From a virus, in IMG/VR virus record IMGVR_UViG_3300038856_000065, positions 1-40,696 of that record: 40,696 nucleotides of DNA. One strand, written 5' to 3'. The notes beneath the pieces are model-generated. The model was not told the DNA's origin. It did no database searches and saw only the letters and a list, made by a program, of their open reading frames with translations. Of the stretch, positions 21,845 to 31,210 are shown one piece after another (within the stretch, counting starts at the first letter, position 1; each line of letters begins with the position of its first letter). A program made the position numbers and the translations under genes.

Positions 21845-22494
21845 TTCAATATGTTTTTGTAAAACTCAAAATGTTCGCCGGTCATTTCTTTAAGCCATTT
21901 CATTTCAGGATCATCGAACAAACGCACGTTGTCTGGCGTTCCGGCGTAGAACTGCTGATTATGACCCCGGCCCCCGGTCTTTCCGATACCGTGCTTGACA
22001 CCCAGACATCCACTCTCGAACCTGTGCAACTCTCTTTTGAGGTGCTTATTTCGCCAAAGCTCGATGTCTAAAAATACCTCGTCATCATAAGGCCACTTGA
22101 TGTCCAGCCCTGCCCTGATAGATGTTTGGAACAAAGATGAGTGAGTGTTGTGATTCATTCTCTTATAGCGTTTAGCGCCAATATGGTAGTACACCGTATT
22201 GTCAAAACCAATCAAATCAGCGCCGTTCTCAAAAAGCTCGTGGATCAATTGAAGATAACCCGGATGGTAGTAGTCGTCATCTTCCCAGATCACAACAATG
22301 TCTATCCCGATTTCTGTCAGTTTATCATAACCCATCCTGACACGCTTGGTAATGTCTGGCTTATTATCTTCCGGGGGAAAGTCCATTACCACAACAGCAT
22401 CAGGCCGCAAGGTTTGGTAGTCTATCATTACCCTTGCTTGCTCGATGAATCCGGGGCGATCTCCCCTTGTTGGTATGAGTACTCCTATCATCAT
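21841..22494 (-). CDS. Glycosyltransferase, GT2-like
   Basis: A 217-aa GT-A enzyme starting IGVLIPTRGDRPGFIEQAR. The metal-binding region is VVIWEDDDYYHPGYL (acidic run 71-74). This is the first glycosyltransferase after the tape measure, and the ATGA links on both sides place it in the late transcript. Confidence 0.82.
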   Translation of the reverse strand: MMIGVLIPTRGDRPGFIEQARVMIDYQTLRPDAVVVMDFPPEDNKPDITKRVRMGYDKLTEIGIDIVVIWEDDDYYHPGYLQLIHELFENGADLIGFDNTVYYHIGAKRYKRMNHNTHSSLFQTSIRAGLDIKWPYDDEVFLDIELWRNKHLKRELHRFESGCLGVKHGIGKTGGRGHNQQFYAGTPDNVRLFDDPEMKWLKEMTGEHFEFYKNILK

Positions 22495-22706
22495 TTCTCC
22501 ATCCTCCTGAATGCGGCTACCGCGTTTTCAATCACACCTTTACAAGCATTGCATTTTTCTGATGTCATTTCAACTGATGTTTGATAATTATTGCTTTTTC
22601 GAAACTCCTCAAAAGTCTCGTATATCTTGCCATACGGCCTGAACTTAGAGCGAATGAACCCGCCCTTTTCAAGTTTTTCAATCGTCTGCTTATCCAAATC
22701 TTTCAA
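22491..22706 (-). CDS. Hypothetical protein, 71 aa
   Basis: A small basic protein with a CNAC pair. It overlaps the tape-measure stop (22703-22706) and the next glycosyltransferase start (22491-22494), both as ATGA. No function can be assigned. Confidence 0.68.
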   Translation of the reverse strand: MKDLDKQTIEKLEKGGFIRSKFRPYGKIYETFEEFRKSNNYQTSVEMTSEKCNACKGVIENAVAAFRRMEK

Positions 22707-25333
22707 AATGATCCCGTTCTTTCCCTTACTTCTACCCTGTTGTTAACACTCCTGATCTCTTCAACACTTACCTGCACAGGCCTGTTTATCACGGCCTGCA
22801 ATAAATCATTGAATTGAATGTCCTGATCAACACCAAGCGACACCGACCGCTCCACAACTCCACCGTCCTGAAAAGTACGCCTCTGTGATCCATCACTAAA
22901 GGGTACGCCGCCGCCCGACACGTTCAAGCTGCTCAACCCGTCTATCATTCGTGAGCTATTCTTATTAAGTACGAACCATTTTTCACCCCTCTCCAGCTCA
23001 ACTGTATGACCGTCTTCTCCGTAGTATTTCGTTCCGCCCTGCGAGTGAGGTTTCCCGCCTGCCTCACCTCCCTTTGACAGGCTCTGAATGTTTCTGACAT
23101 TAAGAAGTCCCTTCGCTCCAATCAGCGTGGATGTTAGGACGTTTGACGGGAATGGTAGTGTCGGTTCTGCCAGCGTCTTGTTGATGGCCGCGTAAGTGTT
23201 GGATAGTGCTGCTACGGTTGCAATAGCCTTAGCCCCTTGTGTCTGTTCACCTGCTGCCTGTGAAACAACTTCGGATAATGAGGTTATCAAATCAACCTTT
23301 CCTTGCAGTTCTGCCTGCGCTATTTTTCTTCGCTTATCCGCCTCTGCCTTTTCATTCTCCGTCCTGGTTTTCTCCTGCTCTTCTTTTATTTTTGTTTCTT
23401 CTGCTTCCTGTTGAGCTATCAATTCCAGTTCTGCCTGCCTGAATTCATCTTCTGTAATCGCCTGCTGCGTTCTTGCGTCCACCAACTGCTGATACAGCGC
23501 GTCGTACTTCTCCTGTGATTCCCTGATCTCCCTTTCATTTGCAGACAGGCTATTTTTCTCAATGGTGTCGAGTATTGCAGATCTTGCGTTAGATAAGTCT
23601 TCGGCTGCCTGCTTCTGTATTTCAATCCTGTCTTGCTCAAAATTGGCTATGAGCACGGTTAATTCCTGCTGCTCCTGTATCTGAAGATCAATCAACCCCT
23701 TCCTTATAGCTGCTTCAGACGCTCCTGATTTTTCAAGCGCATCTCTTTGTTTCTCAAATTTATCCGAAAGTATTTCAAGCTCAAGGTCACGCTGTCGTTC
23801 AAGTAGTTTAAGTCGCTCCTGCGTGTTCCGGCCTAAAAACGCCAATTGTCTTTGCTCAAAATCAATGAAAGACTTTGTTAGTGATTGGTATGATTGCCTT
23901 GTCTTCTCAATGATCTGCTGCTCTGCCTTAAGTACTTTCTCCCTTTCCCTTGCCGACCTCCTTATTAGACTCACCTGTTCAGATGCAATGGTACGCTGCT
24001 CATCTGCTGATAGCTTACGCAGCCTTATGAGTTCTGCAATCTGCTCGTTAGCTTCCTTCCTGTCTTCCTCTGTCGATGTTGAGAGTCCAATCTCCTCCAG
24101 CTTCAACTGGTTGCCTTCATCGATTACTTTATTGAGCGCTTTCCTTAATTCATTCTCATCTGTGATACCCAGTGTTTGAGCTATCCTTCCTTCTTGTAGC
24201 TTTATTTCAGCTTCGGTATTTTGCTTGATCAGCTCCCTTGCTTTATTCAACAGATCAAGGCGGTCTTCAAGGGTTCTGTTTTCATCTTTGGCAGCCAGCC
24301 TAAGTTCTGCTATTTGCGCTTTTCGTATTTCACCGGTTATGATCTGATCGTTCTCTGCTCGTTCCAATGCTTTCAACTGCTCTTCCAATTTAGCAGCGGC
24401 CTGCGTCTCCCTGATGATCTCATCAGTAATGCCTGAAAAAGCAGCAGTTGCATCGCTGGCAAACCCCTCAAAATCAAGCGTGAATAAATTGACAAGCGCT
24501 GACCCTAGTAATATCAACCTATCAACAAACACATCCACAACCGTAGACACAACACGGGTAGCCTTGTCAAATCCTTCAATCCCGGATTGAGCCTTAGTGA
24601 AGAAGGCAATTAGTGAGCTGATTGCAATCGCAATGGCTGCGATGATTGCTCCAAGCGGTGTTAAGATGAACCTGATCGAAGCCGCTGTTAATTGCCTGAC
24701 AGCCGTAATTGCTTTCAATGTTCCTGCCCTCAATGCGGCCATTGCTCCTGAAGACACGGAAGCGCTTGCAGCCATCCCGCTCATTGCCGCTGCATTTGTC
24801 TCTGCTGCCGTTGTAAGTGTAGTGATCGATCTGATTGTTGATCCCAGCCTCCCGCCTAGTCCACTTAATGCGTCGCTATAATTACCGACATTACGCCTGT
24901 TATCACCAACCGCTGATTCATTTTCTTTCAGCTCGTCACTGATCGATCTGATCTGCTTACCAAGATCCTGACCCGCCTTTGTGTTTTCCCGCTCTTCTTT
25001 TGATAGTAAGTTATATTGCCTCGTAAGAACGGACAGGGTGGCTCTAAGCTGATCGTTGCTTCCTTTGGCTGACTTAACCGCCTGCCTGTTTTTGTCAATG
25101 ACGGAATTATTTTCCCGCAACTCTTTCTTCAGCTCACGAAGCCTTGCCTCATTTACCTGATACTGCTGCGCCTGTTCTTTGGTCTGCTTGTTGGTCAGGT
25201 TAGCAACAGTCCTCGCCTCTTTCTGAGTTTGGTTAATACTCTCTATCTCCTTCTTCAGAGCAGCCGACTTCTTGATAAGCTCATCGCTATTCAGCTCAAT
25301 TGTCAGTATCGCCTTTTGTTCCGTATCTGCCAT
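22703..25333 (-). CDS. Tape measure protein
   Basis: An 876-aa protein: coiled coil (about 15-150), a hydrophobic segment FILTPLGAIIAAIAIAISSLIAFF (222-245), then long charged coiled coil rich in Glu, Gln, Arg and Lys to about 690, and a Gly/Ser-rich C-terminus. This layout is typical of siphovirus tape measures, which set tail length and are injected. Position after tail genes fits. At about 0.15 nm per residue the tail would be roughly 130 nm, an estimate only. The start shares TAATG with the upstream gene. Confidence 0.92.
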   Translation of the reverse strand: MADTEQKAILTIELNSDELIKKSAALKKEIESINQTQKEARTVANLTNKQTKEQAQQYQVNEARLRELKKELRENNSVIDKNRQAVKSAKGSNDQLRATLSVLTRQYNLLSKEERENTKAGQDLGKQIRSISDELKENESAVGDNRRNVGNYSDALSGLGGRLGSTIRSITTLTTAAETNAAAMSGMAASASVSSGAMAALRAGTLKAITAVRQLTAASIRFILTPLGAIIAAIAIAISSLIAFFTKAQSGIEGFDKATRVVSTVVDVFVDRLILLGSALVNLFTLDFEGFASDATAAFSGITDEIIRETQAAAKLEEQLKALERAENDQIITGEIRKAQIAELRLAAKDENRTLEDRLDLLNKARELIKQNTEAEIKLQEGRIAQTLGITDENELRKALNKVIDEGNQLKLEEIGLSTSTEEDRKEANEQIAELIRLRKLSADEQRTIASEQVSLIRRSAREREKVLKAEQQIIEKTRQSYQSLTKSFIDFEQRQLAFLGRNTQERLKLLERQRDLELEILSDKFEKQRDALEKSGASEAAIRKGLIDLQIQEQQELTVLIANFEQDRIEIQKQAAEDLSNARSAILDTIEKNSLSANEREIRESQEKYDALYQQLVDARTQQAITEDEFRQAELELIAQQEAEETKIKEEQEKTRTENEKAEADKRRKIAQAELQGKVDLITSLSEVVSQAAGEQTQGAKAIATVAALSNTYAAINKTLAEPTLPFPSNVLTSTLIGAKGLLNVRNIQSLSKGGEAGGKPHSQGGTKYYGEDGHTVELERGEKWFVLNKNSSRMIDGLSSLNVSGGGVPFSDGSQRRTFQDGGVVERSVSLGVDQDIQFNDLLQAVINRPVQVSVEEIRSVNNRVEVRERTGSF

Positions 25334-27360
25334 TACATTCGTATTAATTCAACTATTGCCGGTATTCCCGGTCTGTACCCCTCTATCTTGTTTATGATGT
25401 AGTTTGCCCCAAGCTCCTTAATGTAAGCGGCCTTTGTGAGATCAAGGCCGGCAATATCCTTTGTACTCAAACGCATGGAGCACTTGACTATCTCTGACTT
25501 GTCAAGAAGCGACAACAACCCGGCGTAATGCGATGAAATGATCCCGCTGACATTATCCGTGTCATCAAAACCCATTGACTCATAACCGATTACATCGTAA
25601 AAGAAATAACCGAAGCTTACACTTGTTGTTATCTGAATGGTGTTGCTATCGTCTTCAAATACGATGGTGTCTGTTGATGAAAGGCGCTTTAGTGTCAACA
25701 GCCTCACTCCCTCCACGTTCTCATCATACAGTCCTGTGGTTGTATCGATCACATGCATGAGTGCAACAACGGGAATGATGCCGGTAAGCGCATTGTATTG
25801 CTGCAACGGCGCTGTAAATGGCAGCTCTATCAAATCATTCCTTTCTTCTGCAATGGACTCGTCATCTACCTGGATTGTTCCTGATCCATACAACTCTGCT
25901 ATGATGCCCTTGTGCTCATTGCTGTATTTAAGCACGTTCTCACGGGCAAATCCGGGAAGTACATGCGACCTTGTGACAGGTGATGACATGTCTACTTTTC
26001 CTGAATAATCAACAGACAGACCAAGATCACTGTAAGCATCGTTGTAAGAGAATAGGTTTACCGATCCACTCGCGGTGTCAACAACCGGTATGAGCTGGAA
26101 CTTTGCAAATACACCTTTCAAGAAGTCAACTTGCGACATGTCGGGCATGTTCACAGCCACATCATATTGGCTGTTGTACTGGTGCTGCTCCACCCCCTCT
26201 ACCTCTATACACTCAAGGGTAGAGGTAAGTATAGACACCTGTTCCTGCGGGGCTGATGCGGTAGCAGGTATCTCAACAACACCTATAACGTGGTTGAGGT
26301 ACTCAAGCTGTTCAAATGAAGTAGTGACCTGATAAGTTGATGTTCCATTGAAAATATCAGTCTCTCCCGTCAGCACCCTTGAAGACCCTTCGCCACCGGT
26401 TCCTTTCTCGGCGTATATCTTAAGCTTACAAGGTGAAGATACACTAACATTGCTGGCGAACACCATTGCTGTGAAGGTGAACCTGTACCTGCCCGAAGAA
26501 AGAGACGTATAGGCAGCGTCACCAAGACCGGATGCGTTGGAAAGTATTGAGGCCGAAGGAAGCCCGTCCCCGGTAAATGTTCTTGATCTGAAGCATGGCA
26601 CTACGTCGTCTCCCGTAAGATCAACATTGGTGGGTGCAAATACGTAAGTCCTGAACGATCCGCCGCTGTATAATGCGGTAGATGTATTGGCCGACCTTCC
26701 AACAATAAGCGACAGGTTGGACTTATCTCCTGCATTTACTGTTGTAAGCGGTAAGATGTCATCTTTATATCGCTGATTGTCCAGTATCTTGCCCGTAACA
26801 CTGAAGCCCGACCTTTCTATTATCTTTTCAACGACAGTCAGCGTATGCAGCGCGGGGAGTAGGTATCGGGTATCAACAGCGTTGGTGTCGAAGTTGAGCT
26901 TACCGAAATTAAGGATGGGATAAATGTAACCGCTTGTTGTATTGCGGTTGTTAACGATGTTCCCGTGATTCCTGAAATGATCCAGATCGCTCATATCCAG
27001 CTCTTTCAGCTCGGCGTTACCGATCACTTTGTACAGATCTATTGCTCCTTTGTAGGCGTTGAATGTGATCTTTTCATTGTTCCAGCTTGTGATCACACAA
27101 ACACCGTTTGCCATAGTGAATGTCCCATCGTCAATGATGTCTATTCGTAAGGCACTTCTTCTGATGCTGCTGTTATTATTACTTCCCTGTGACAGGCCGA
27201 ATATCCTTTCATTACGATTGGTGTATGGGGCTGATATTGAAGAGGTGCTGTCGCTCTTTGATGCGGTCAGGTTAGAAATATCAAACGCTTGGAATGACTG
27301 CTCAAACGCAGCGCCTTCAGAAAGGTCTATTTGTTCACCGTTGATCAATATGCGTATCAT
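25333..27360 (-). CDS. Tail structural protein (distal tail/baseplate type)
   Basis: A 675-aa, beta-rich protein directly upstream of the tape measure. It starts MIRILINGEQIDLSEGAAFE and contains many strand-turn segments without catalytic motifs. Long proteins of this type next to the tape measure in Bacteroidota phages are usually tail-tip or baseplate components. Exact role not assigned. Confidence 0.72.
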   Translation of the reverse strand: MIRILINGEQIDLSEGAAFEQSFQAFDISNLTASKSDSTSSISAPYTNRNERIFGLSQGSNNNSSIRRSALRIDIIDDGTFTMANGVCVITSWNNEKITFNAYKGAIDLYKVIGNAELKELDMSDLDHFRNHGNIVNNRNTTSGYIYPILNFGKLNFDTNAVDTRYLLPALHTLTVVEKIIERSGFSVTGKILDNQRYKDDILPLTTVNAGDKSNLSLIVGRSANTSTALYSGGSFRTYVFAPTNVDLTGDDVVPCFRSRTFTGDGLPSASILSNASGLGDAAYTSLSSGRYRFTFTAMVFASNVSVSSPCKLKIYAEKGTGGEGSSRVLTGETDIFNGTSTYQVTTSFEQLEYLNHVIGVVEIPATASAPQEQVSILTSTLECIEVEGVEQHQYNSQYDVAVNMPDMSQVDFLKGVFAKFQLIPVVDTASGSVNLFSYNDAYSDLGLSVDYSGKVDMSSPVTRSHVLPGFARENVLKYSNEHKGIIAELYGSGTIQVDDESIAEERNDLIELPFTAPLQQYNALTGIIPVVALMHVIDTTTGLYDENVEGVRLLTLKRLSSTDTIVFEDDSNTIQITTSVSFGYFFYDVIGYESMGFDDTDNVSGIISSHYAGLLSLLDKSEIVKCSMRLSTKDIAGLDLTKAAYIKELGANYIINKIEGYRPGIPAIVELIRM

Positions 27361-27824
27361 CTCGAGGTGGTTAAGATGGGTTGCAGGACAATGGTAAAGG
27401 TGAGCGTTTTGAGCGTCTGAATGACCTCAACAGAATGTGATCCTTGAACTACGTTGACTTCCGGCCATTCAGGGCCATCTATCTGCCATGTTGAGGGGTT
27501 GGTAAGTATCTGTATCTTTCTTGATGAGATCAGCTCCATCAGCCCGTTATACTCATCATCAGTTAACTGTGATGCCTGTAGGGTGATCTTTACCTGTCGC
27601 TGGCTTTTAGAGGTTGCTGTGATGTAGGATGTATTCTCAAGGTCTTGGTACGCCTTCTGAAAGGTTGTGACATCACTGCTTACATCTTCTATACGCCTGT
27701 TACCTTCAAACAGCCAGTAGTCTACCCCGGACAGGTTGTCACGAAATGCCAGATAAATAGGGTTGGTGCAATCCGATCTCCTCACGTTCACCCATTTCTT
27801 TTCAGTAATCCTCGTATTTGCCAT
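27357..27824 (-). CDS. Tail structural protein, 155 aa
   Basis: ATG 27824 (MANTRITEKKWVNV) is preferred; a TTG 8 codons upstream lies in a putative promoter region. The product is beta-rich with an immunoglobulin-like impression. It overlaps the 675-aa tail gene as ATGA, so the two are probably partners at the tail tip or tube. Confidence 0.7.
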   Translation of the reverse strand: MANTRITEKKWVNVRRSDCTNPIYLAFRDNLSGVDYWLFEGNRRIEDVSSDVTTFQKAYQDLENTSYITATSKSQRQVKITLQASQLTDDEYNGLMELISSRKIQILTNPSTWQIDGPEWPEVNVVQGSHSVEVIQTLKTLTFTIVLQPILTTSR

Positions 27825-27836
27825 TGGAAAAATTGT

Positions 27837-27844
27837 TATATTTG
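27837..27844 (+). promoter_or_regulatory. TATATTTG box opposing the late operon
   Basis: A perfect TAnnTTTG on the plus strand in the 83-bp gap between two minus-strand tail genes. A TTG lies 16 bp upstream (27818-27820), closer than in the three strong promoters, so activity is uncertain. Confidence 0.5.
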
Positions 27845-27847
27845 ACA

Positions 27848-27909
27848 CAACAATTTCAGGCTGTCGCTCATGATCGGATTGGCCGGGTTAACGCCCGGCC
27901 TTTCTTTTT
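27848..27909 (+). ncRNA. Candidate small RNA with intrinsic terminator
   Basis: A transcript from the TATATTTG box would run about 60 nt and stop at the hairpin GGCCGGG-ttaacg-CCCGGCC (27881-27900) followed by TTTCTTTTT. The T-run only suits the plus strand, although both flanking genes are minus-strand. No coding frame of note is present. Confidence 0.45.
27881..27909 (+). terminator. Intrinsic terminator, plus strand
   Basis: A 7-bp GC-rich stem, 6-nt loop and T-rich tail. It is oriented against the surrounding genes; its tail covers the stop codon of the minus-strand gene at 27908. Confidence 0.7.
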
Positions 27910-28963
27910 ATGTTCCCCAATTTTCATCATAGTTTTCTGCAAAGTAGTCAGTAGAAGCCCCACCACCTCCGGTTCCTGTTCCATATCCTGCACCCCCAAA
28001 GTCAATAGCATCGCCCTGTTCCAGCCATATCTGAAAGGCTTCAACGTCACTATCATATCCCTTACGGTTGTTAAGCCTGTTGAGGTAAGTCCTTGGCTCA
28101 TACAGCAAAGTTGCTGAAGTCTCACCACCAAGATCGTTGCCGTTCACATCTTTCTCCTGCTCCTTCCTGATGAGGAAGTAAGCTGCAAGGGTATGGTTGT
28201 ACAGGAATGACACGGTGAATGGGTAGCCTTCAAAGTACACCGGCCTTTCAAACACAGTCAGGAACTTGGCTATATACTGCTCGTTTACAGGATCAGTAGC
28301 GATGTCTGGCATGTATGCACGCATGTTCGAGCCATACAGATCACCTATCTGCTTAACTGCTTTTATCGCAAAATAGGGGTCTGACCTACTGCCGTAAACA
28401 GACGGTGTGTTTCCCCGCCAATTCTCCCTGTATTCGAAATCAAATGAAAAGCTCTTACCATAGTCCCTGTCATTGATGAGTGAGTAATCATAGCCCTGAT
28501 CAAGATCCATGTAACTGTCAATTGCTCCCTGCATATCAACAGTGATCAACCCGGTTGGGTCATCGTAGTATTTGAAATTGCCTATCAACACTTCAGGAAA
28601 TACCAGTGCATAAATGTTCACATCCATATAGAACCCATTCCTTGCGCCGGTCAGGTTGAGATACCCGCCACTTGATGAGCCGATGTAGTTCATATCAATG
28701 ACAATGAACCCCACACCTACCAGTAGTATTTCTGAAGCCCCAACATATCCGTTGTTGAAGATGTAAGTCTGCTGTCCTACGGCTGCATCTGAAGGAACAG
28801 ATGCCATATTCACCTTTGCCTTTCCATTGCCGTTGGTGATGGTTGTAATGGCAATGTCTTTTCTCTGGTAGGTGAAGATGATCGGATTACCGGAAGCCAC
28901 CCAGTATGATCGTGCGCCTACCGGTGCGAGAACGTCAGGGCTTGATATTTGGGTTAGTGCCAT
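27908..28963 (-). CDS. Tail structural protein, 351 aa
   Basis: A beta-rich protein with a Gly-rich C-terminal segment (GGAGYGTGTGGGGAST). Contains VGVGFIVIDMNYIGSSSGG and FEYRENWRGNTP; no enzymatic motif. The position among tail genes upstream of the tape measure suggests a tail or neck component. Overlaps the small upstream gene by 10 bp. Confidence 0.7.
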   Translation of the reverse strand: MALTQISSPDVLAPVGARSYWVASGNPIIFTYQRKDIAITTITNGNGKAKVNMASVPSDAAVGQQTYIFNNGYVGASEILLVGVGFIVIDMNYIGSSSGGYLNLTGARNGFYMDVNIYALVFPEVLIGNFKYYDDPTGLITVDMQGAIDSYMDLDQGYDYSLINDRDYGKSFSFDFEYRENWRGNTPSVYGSRSDPYFAIKAVKQIGDLYGSNMRAYMPDIATDPVNEQYIAKFLTVFERPVYFEGYPFTVSFLYNHTLAAYFLIRKEQEKDVNGNDLGGETSATLLYEPRTYLNRLNNRKGYDSDVEAFQIWLEQGDAIDFGGAGYGTGTGGGGASTDYFAENYDENWGT

Positions 28964-29181
28964 TTGAATCTAAAATAAAGTAAGTCAATCCAACCTTCTT
29001 TCTTTATAACGAATCCAAGAAGCGCTCTTGACCATGTTTTTTCAATTTGATAGGATGGCCGCCCGGTTATAATAGCCCTGCTGGTCACTTCTCTCGATAC
29101 ATTAACCAATAATATCGCAACTCCAAAATGAGGCATCGGGATTAGTGTAAAAATGCTAAATGATAGTTTTGTTAGACTCAT
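28954..29181 (-). CDS. Hypothetical protein, 75 aa
   Basis: An unrecognised small protein, hydrophobic at the N-terminus (LSFSIFTLIPMPHFGVAILL) and basic later. Overlaps both neighbours (28954-28963 and 29178-29181). Could be a chaperone-like or membrane-associated peptide; unknown. Confidence 0.62.
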   Translation of the reverse strand: MSLTKLSFSIFTLIPMPHFGVAILLVNVSREVTSRAIITGRPSYQIEKTWSRALLGFVIKKEGWIDLLYFRFKWH

Positions 29182-29660
29182 TTCAACAACTCTTTAAATA
29201 ACACATTGACTTCAGCACTTTGTTTATCAAGCTCCTCTTTGGCAAAGGTAGTTAAAAAAGCGTCTATTCGTTGTTGGGTGATCACTGTTGATATGATTCC
29301 ACTGCTACCACCGCTTTGAAACAGCTTAGTACCGTGCTCATGTATTGATTTAGTGATTGCGAAAGCCAATTGATCTTTTGTTATGTTACGCGCAATGACC
29401 CCCTTGTCATCGATCCACCTGCGAATGATCTCCCTTAGCGTTGGGCCTTTTCCCCTTCCACCCCTTGTTGGCCCCCGGCCCTGTTCAAGCTGAAGTATCC
29501 AATTTGGAGCCAGTAATTCCCCGTGTGTTCCACTCACCCTGGCCTCAATCAGACCCTTACTTCTACCAGATGCGTTCATGCCGCGAGCATCCATGATGCC
29601 TTTCATCTCATTGGCTAGACCTTCAAGGAATTGGGATAGGGATTGGGTGGATTCAGGCAT
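29178..29660 (-). CDS. Neck/tail-completion-like protein
   Basis: A 160-aa protein with ILQLEQGRGPTRGGRGKGP, then LREIIRRWIDDKG and AITKSIHEHGTKLFQSGG: the Gly/Arg-rich loop followed by helices typical of the HK97-gp10-type tail-completion group. Between connector-type and tail genes as expected. Recognition by pattern, moderate. Confidence 0.65.
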   Translation of the reverse strand: MPESTQSLSQFLEGLANEMKGIMDARGMNASGRSKGLIEARVSGTHGELLAPNWILQLEQGRGPTRGGRGKGPTLREIIRRWIDDKGVIARNITKDQLAFAITKSIHEHGTKLFQSGGSSGIISTVITQQRIDAFLTTFAKEELDKQSAEVNVLFKELLK

Positions 29661-29953
29661 TACTTTCTTGCATTCATCTTCCTTGTTCGCCTACCTGCTT
29701 TCGCTCTCTTCCTTAGTCTTTTATAGACCTTATGAAACGACACTGTTCTATGGCTGTTACCTTCTCTCACGTCTCGATAATAATCGTGGAGGTCATTCAG
29801 TAGCATAAGTCCTTCAAAAGTGTTTTGTTGCTTCTGTTTCTCCTGTCTATACACAGGACTTGTGGCAATTTCTTTGCCGTTCTTGTCTCTTATAATCCTG
29901 TGATATGCAGGTACTTCTATTTTGTTTAGCTCAACTGTTTTTCCGTGTGCCAT
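29660..29953 (-). CDS. Hypothetical basic protein, 97 aa
   Basis: A strongly basic C-terminus (KRLRKRAKAGRRTRKMNARK) suggests contact with nucleic acid. It shares one base with the next gene (TAATG). Unknown function. Confidence 0.68.
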   Translation of the reverse strand: MAHGKTVELNKIEVPAYHRIIRDKNGKEIATSPVYRQEKQKQQNTFEGLMLLNDLHDYYRDVREGNSHRTVSFHKVYKRLRKRAKAGRRTRKMNARK

Positions 29954-29954
29954 A

Positions 29955-30200
29955 TTACCATTTATTTAGCGGGCAAACTTCATTATCTACCCTTAGTTTC
30001 TGATTGAGAGGGCATCCGCATTTAGCGCAGCCCATGTCGTTTATCTCTTCGTATTCGCCTTTGATCCACTTACCTATTGGCATGACCTTCGAGTGTTCGC
30101 ATGGCAGGCATATCTTCGCTCGTTCTTTCATTAGTGCCGTTGACTGCTCATCGTTGATGATCGCTTTCCACCAGCCTTCTATGATGTGGCGTACGTTCAT
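29955..30200 (-). CDS. Small zinc-finger-like protein, 81 aa
   Basis: Cys pairs at CLPCEH and CAKCGCP plus a late C (EVCPLNKW) make a probable zinc-binding fold. Such small Cys-rich proteins recur in tail regions of Bacteroidota phages; role unknown. Separated from the next gene by 3 nt. Confidence 0.7.
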   Translation of the reverse strand: MNVRHIIEGWWKAIINDEQSTALMKERAKICLPCEHSKVMPIGKWIKGEYEEINDMGCAKCGCPLNQKLRVDNEVCPLNKW

Positions 30201-30203
30201 GGA

Positions 30204-30650
30204 TCAACATCTTGCATAAGGCAACAGTTCTTCAAGTTCAACACTAAGGAATATTCCCGACAGGTTCACATCACCCCAGTTGGTAACAGAACGGCGTTCA
30301 AGCGCTGTAACCTGCCTGAACAACCGCCTGTCCAATGAATCGGTGGCTAGACCTGTCTGCTTGTAAAAGTCATCGCAAAGCTCATTCATAGCGTCCTGAA
30401 ACGTGACGCGTGGCGAATCGTTGGTATAGTCTGCAAGATCGCTGATCGTAGCAAAGAGCATGGATAGCTGCCACTTCTTGAACATAGCCCCGGCCCTGTT
30501 GATGTTCTGCTCCTTAACAACCTCGAAATATATAACAGGCATATCATCGTTATCAGCCTTCACATTCTGCTCAAAGGAAGTGAGTTGAGTTACTGTGCCG
30601 GTCGGGTTGACCGCCTCGGCTATGGCTTTTATTTCGGTTACGATGTTCAT
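30204..30650 (-). CDS. Minor tail/neck protein candidate, 148 aa
   Basis: Alpha/beta with VTQLTSFEQNVKADND and MPVIYFEVVKEQNINRAGA, then helices and a beta C-terminus (GIFLSVELEELLPYA). Size and place match tail-terminator proteins (gpU-like), but this is inference. ATGA overlap with the gene upstream. Confidence 0.62.
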   Translation of the reverse strand: MNIVTEIKAIAEAVNPTGTVTQLTSFEQNVKADNDDMPVIYFEVVKEQNINRAGAMFKKWQLSMLFATISDLADYTNDSPRVTFQDAMNELCDDFYKQTGLATDSLDRRLFRQVTALERRSVTNWGDVNLSGIFLSVELEELLPYARC

Positions 30651-31210
30651 CGTGTGTCCTCTTTCAATTGCTCGATAATCCGAAGTGCAGCATCCAAACC
30701 AACTTCAGCTCCATATTGGTTGCCATCGTTGTGATGTCCTTCTGCCATTTCCAACATCTCAAAGGCAGCCTTCCAGTTGCCTGAACGAGGTTTTGAGAAG
30801 TGGTTATCTCCTTGTTCCTTTAATTGGTTTTTTACGGCTTTTATCTGATTGCAAATAACTTGACCTATGCATGAATCTCTTTCTGATTTACTAAGTCCGT
30901 TATATATGTTGGTTAAGCCATTAAGTTCTTTTGGTAGATCAGTATAGTTTCCTTTTTCATTCTCAATCTCTTTGATCACCTCGTCTATTTCTATCATAGC
31001 CTTGTCCTTGTTGCTATAACCAGAGCTGAACATCGTTTGTCTAACATACCTTAGCTTCACCAGCATTGAAAACCTACTCATTTCTTCTTTTTCAATTGAA
31101 TTATATAAACGACCTAACTCCCTAATTACAGGTTCATTAGAATTGAATCCGGCTCTTGTTAATGTCCTTTGTGCAAATTGAATTATGTCAAGCTTGTCGT
31201 TGTTGTTCAT
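30647..31210 (-). CDS. Hypothetical protein, 187 aa
   Basis: All-helical and charged, with no membrane segment or known motif. The C-terminus (YGAEVGLDAALRIIEQLKED) is amphipathic. Linked by ATGA to genes on both sides in the tail region. Function unknown. Confidence 0.65.
   Translation of the reverse strand: MNNNDKLDIIQFAQRTLTRAGFNSNEPVIRELGRLYNSIEKEEMSRFSMLVKLRYVRQTMFSSGYSNKDKAMIEIDEVIKEIENEKGNYTDLPKELNGLTNIYNGLSKSERDSCIGQVICNQIKAVKNQLKEQGDNHFSKPRSGNWKAAFEMLEMAEGHHNDGNQYGAEVGLDAALRIIEQLKEDTR

Noticed and set aside
24597-24881. 94-codon plus-strand frame with Ala/Val-rich product
   Set aside because: Antisense of the hydrophobic part of the tape measure.
30204-30650. Firm call as gpU-type tail terminator
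   Set aside because: Size and position fit, but no motif allows it; kept as a candidate only.
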